From positions 343,701 to 399,170 of the forward strand of contig JBBHKE010001884.1 of NCBI GenBank assembly GCA_037447655.1: a DNA stretch of 55,470 bases, given 5' to 3'. Position 1 is the stretch's first letter, and every line of letters starts with the position of its first letter. Positions 54,780 through 55,470 of the stretch are shown in pieces. Source of the stretch: Zygnema cylindricum (Eukaryota > Streptophyta > Zygnematophyceae > Zygnematales > Zygnemataceae). The notes under the pieces were generated by a model. It was not told the DNA's origin and searched no databases. It saw nothing but the letters and a program-made list of their open reading frames with translations. Both the position numbers and the translations under genes were made by a program.

Positions 54780-55470
54780 CTGCTTAGCTAGGTATATGCA
54801 ATATCCTCTTGGAGACCTTCATTTACATCAACTGTTTTGAGAGAACCTTTATCTGTACAGTCTTTAGCGTAATGATCTGGACCTCCGCATTTGAAACAAG
54901 TGACTTTTTTTTTGGGTTTTGCGCACTATCTACTAAAATGTCCCTCCTCTCTAAAGTTATAACAGTTAATCTTATTCAGTTGCGCACACTCAAATGCTCT
55001 ATGACCCTTTTTCTGACAAATAGTGCATATGGGGATGGTAAAGTTAGGCTTCTAAGCATTATTGCTTCGTTTATAACTCTTAATGTATCCCCCTCTATTG
55101 TTAAATTTGTTTTCTGCATTAACACTTTGTCCACCCTTTTGATTTTCCCTGAAAATATTTTGCCTTTTCACCAGACCAGCATTCAGACCCTCATCCACAA
55201 ATTCCCCTTCATCCCACTCTGATACTTCATTCAAATTACCCCCAAGTGATCTAGTTTTCCGATTATACCCCAACTGATCCTCTAATTCCAATCCTTTATC
55301 TTGTATTTATTTCAAATTATTAAATTTTTGATGTTTCAATTCTGATTTCTGTATAGGATTTAGATAAGTTAAGAAATGCAACTTAGCAATTTCATCAGTC
55401 AAGCCTATGACGTGAATGCTAGATTTGTCAAATTCCACAATGTAATCCTTCACAGATCCAGTCAGCTTAT
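54780..55470 (-). pseudogene. Gag of another LTR retrotransposon, partial
   Basis: Reading on minus from the window edge: KLTGSVKDYIVEFDKSSI and LHFLTYLNPIQKSELK fit the retrotransposon-Gag capsid domain. After a basic Asn/Arg/Gly-rich stretch (frame 55052-55291) come zinc knuckles CTICQKKGHRAFEC, a damaged one (CYNF..H..C, with Phe for the second Cys and a stop), and CFKCGGPDHYAKDC. Three knuckles in series suggest a Ty3/gypsy-type Gag distinct from G1. The element continues beyond the window on the right. Confidence 0.75.

Overview
This is a eukaryotic nuclear window made almost entirely of transposable-element DNA. No bacterial operon, phage, CRISPR array or rRNA gene is visible. The best host clue is in the copia elements. 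Their primer-binding site, GGTTATGGGCCCACC, sits directly after the LTR and is complementary to the anticodon arm of initiator tRNA-Met with the plant-type stem GGTGGGCCC (recalled from known tRNAs, not searched). A Ty3/gypsy element here also carries a DNMT3-like cytosine methyltransferase, a combination reported to my knowledge from charophyte algae (and, in other element types, dinoflagellates). I infer a streptophyte, perhaps a charophyte or an early-diverging land plant. The species is not identified.

Layout. 1-8040 is a graveyard of small non-autonomous DNA transposons with terminal inverted repeats (TIRs) and target-site duplications (TSDs): Harbinger-like (3-bp TSD), hAT-like (8-bp TSD), TA-flanked MITEs and foldbacks, often nested. 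8041-9228 holds the only good candidate for a host gene, a basic Ser/Lys-rich protein of unknown function. 9229-14095 is AT-rich with several short tandem arrays. 14099-18440 has two inverted copies of a roughly 0.93-kb element, one of them split by a 1,976-bp hAT-like element.

From 18720 the window is stacked LTR retrotransposons. Copia B (minus, 18720-25235) has two 1,066-bp LTRs. It is followed by a non-autonomous LTR unit T1 (25236-26976), a copia B 3' end on plus (27806-29262), and a truncated copia A2 on minus (29263-32045). A Ty3/gypsy element G1 lies on minus as two blocks: 32046-36266 (LTR, integrase, RNase H, RT, C-terminal part of DNMT) and 42366-46996 (N-terminal part of DNMT, protease, Gag). 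Between the blocks sits the best-preserved copia, A1 (about 36267-42365). On plus come the copia A3 5' end (46997-48221), a T1-like piece (48222-49379) and copia A4 (49396-53841), whose LTR is swollen by simple-sequence arrays. The last 0.7 kb is the Gag of another retrotransposon.

As read, the order in G1 is Gag - protease - DNMT - RT - RNase H - integrase, so the methyltransferase was part of the pol region. Every retroelement reading frame is broken by stops, frameshifts or catalytic-residue changes, so these are fossils. Identity estimates and family names come from reading by eye; no alignment or database search was run.
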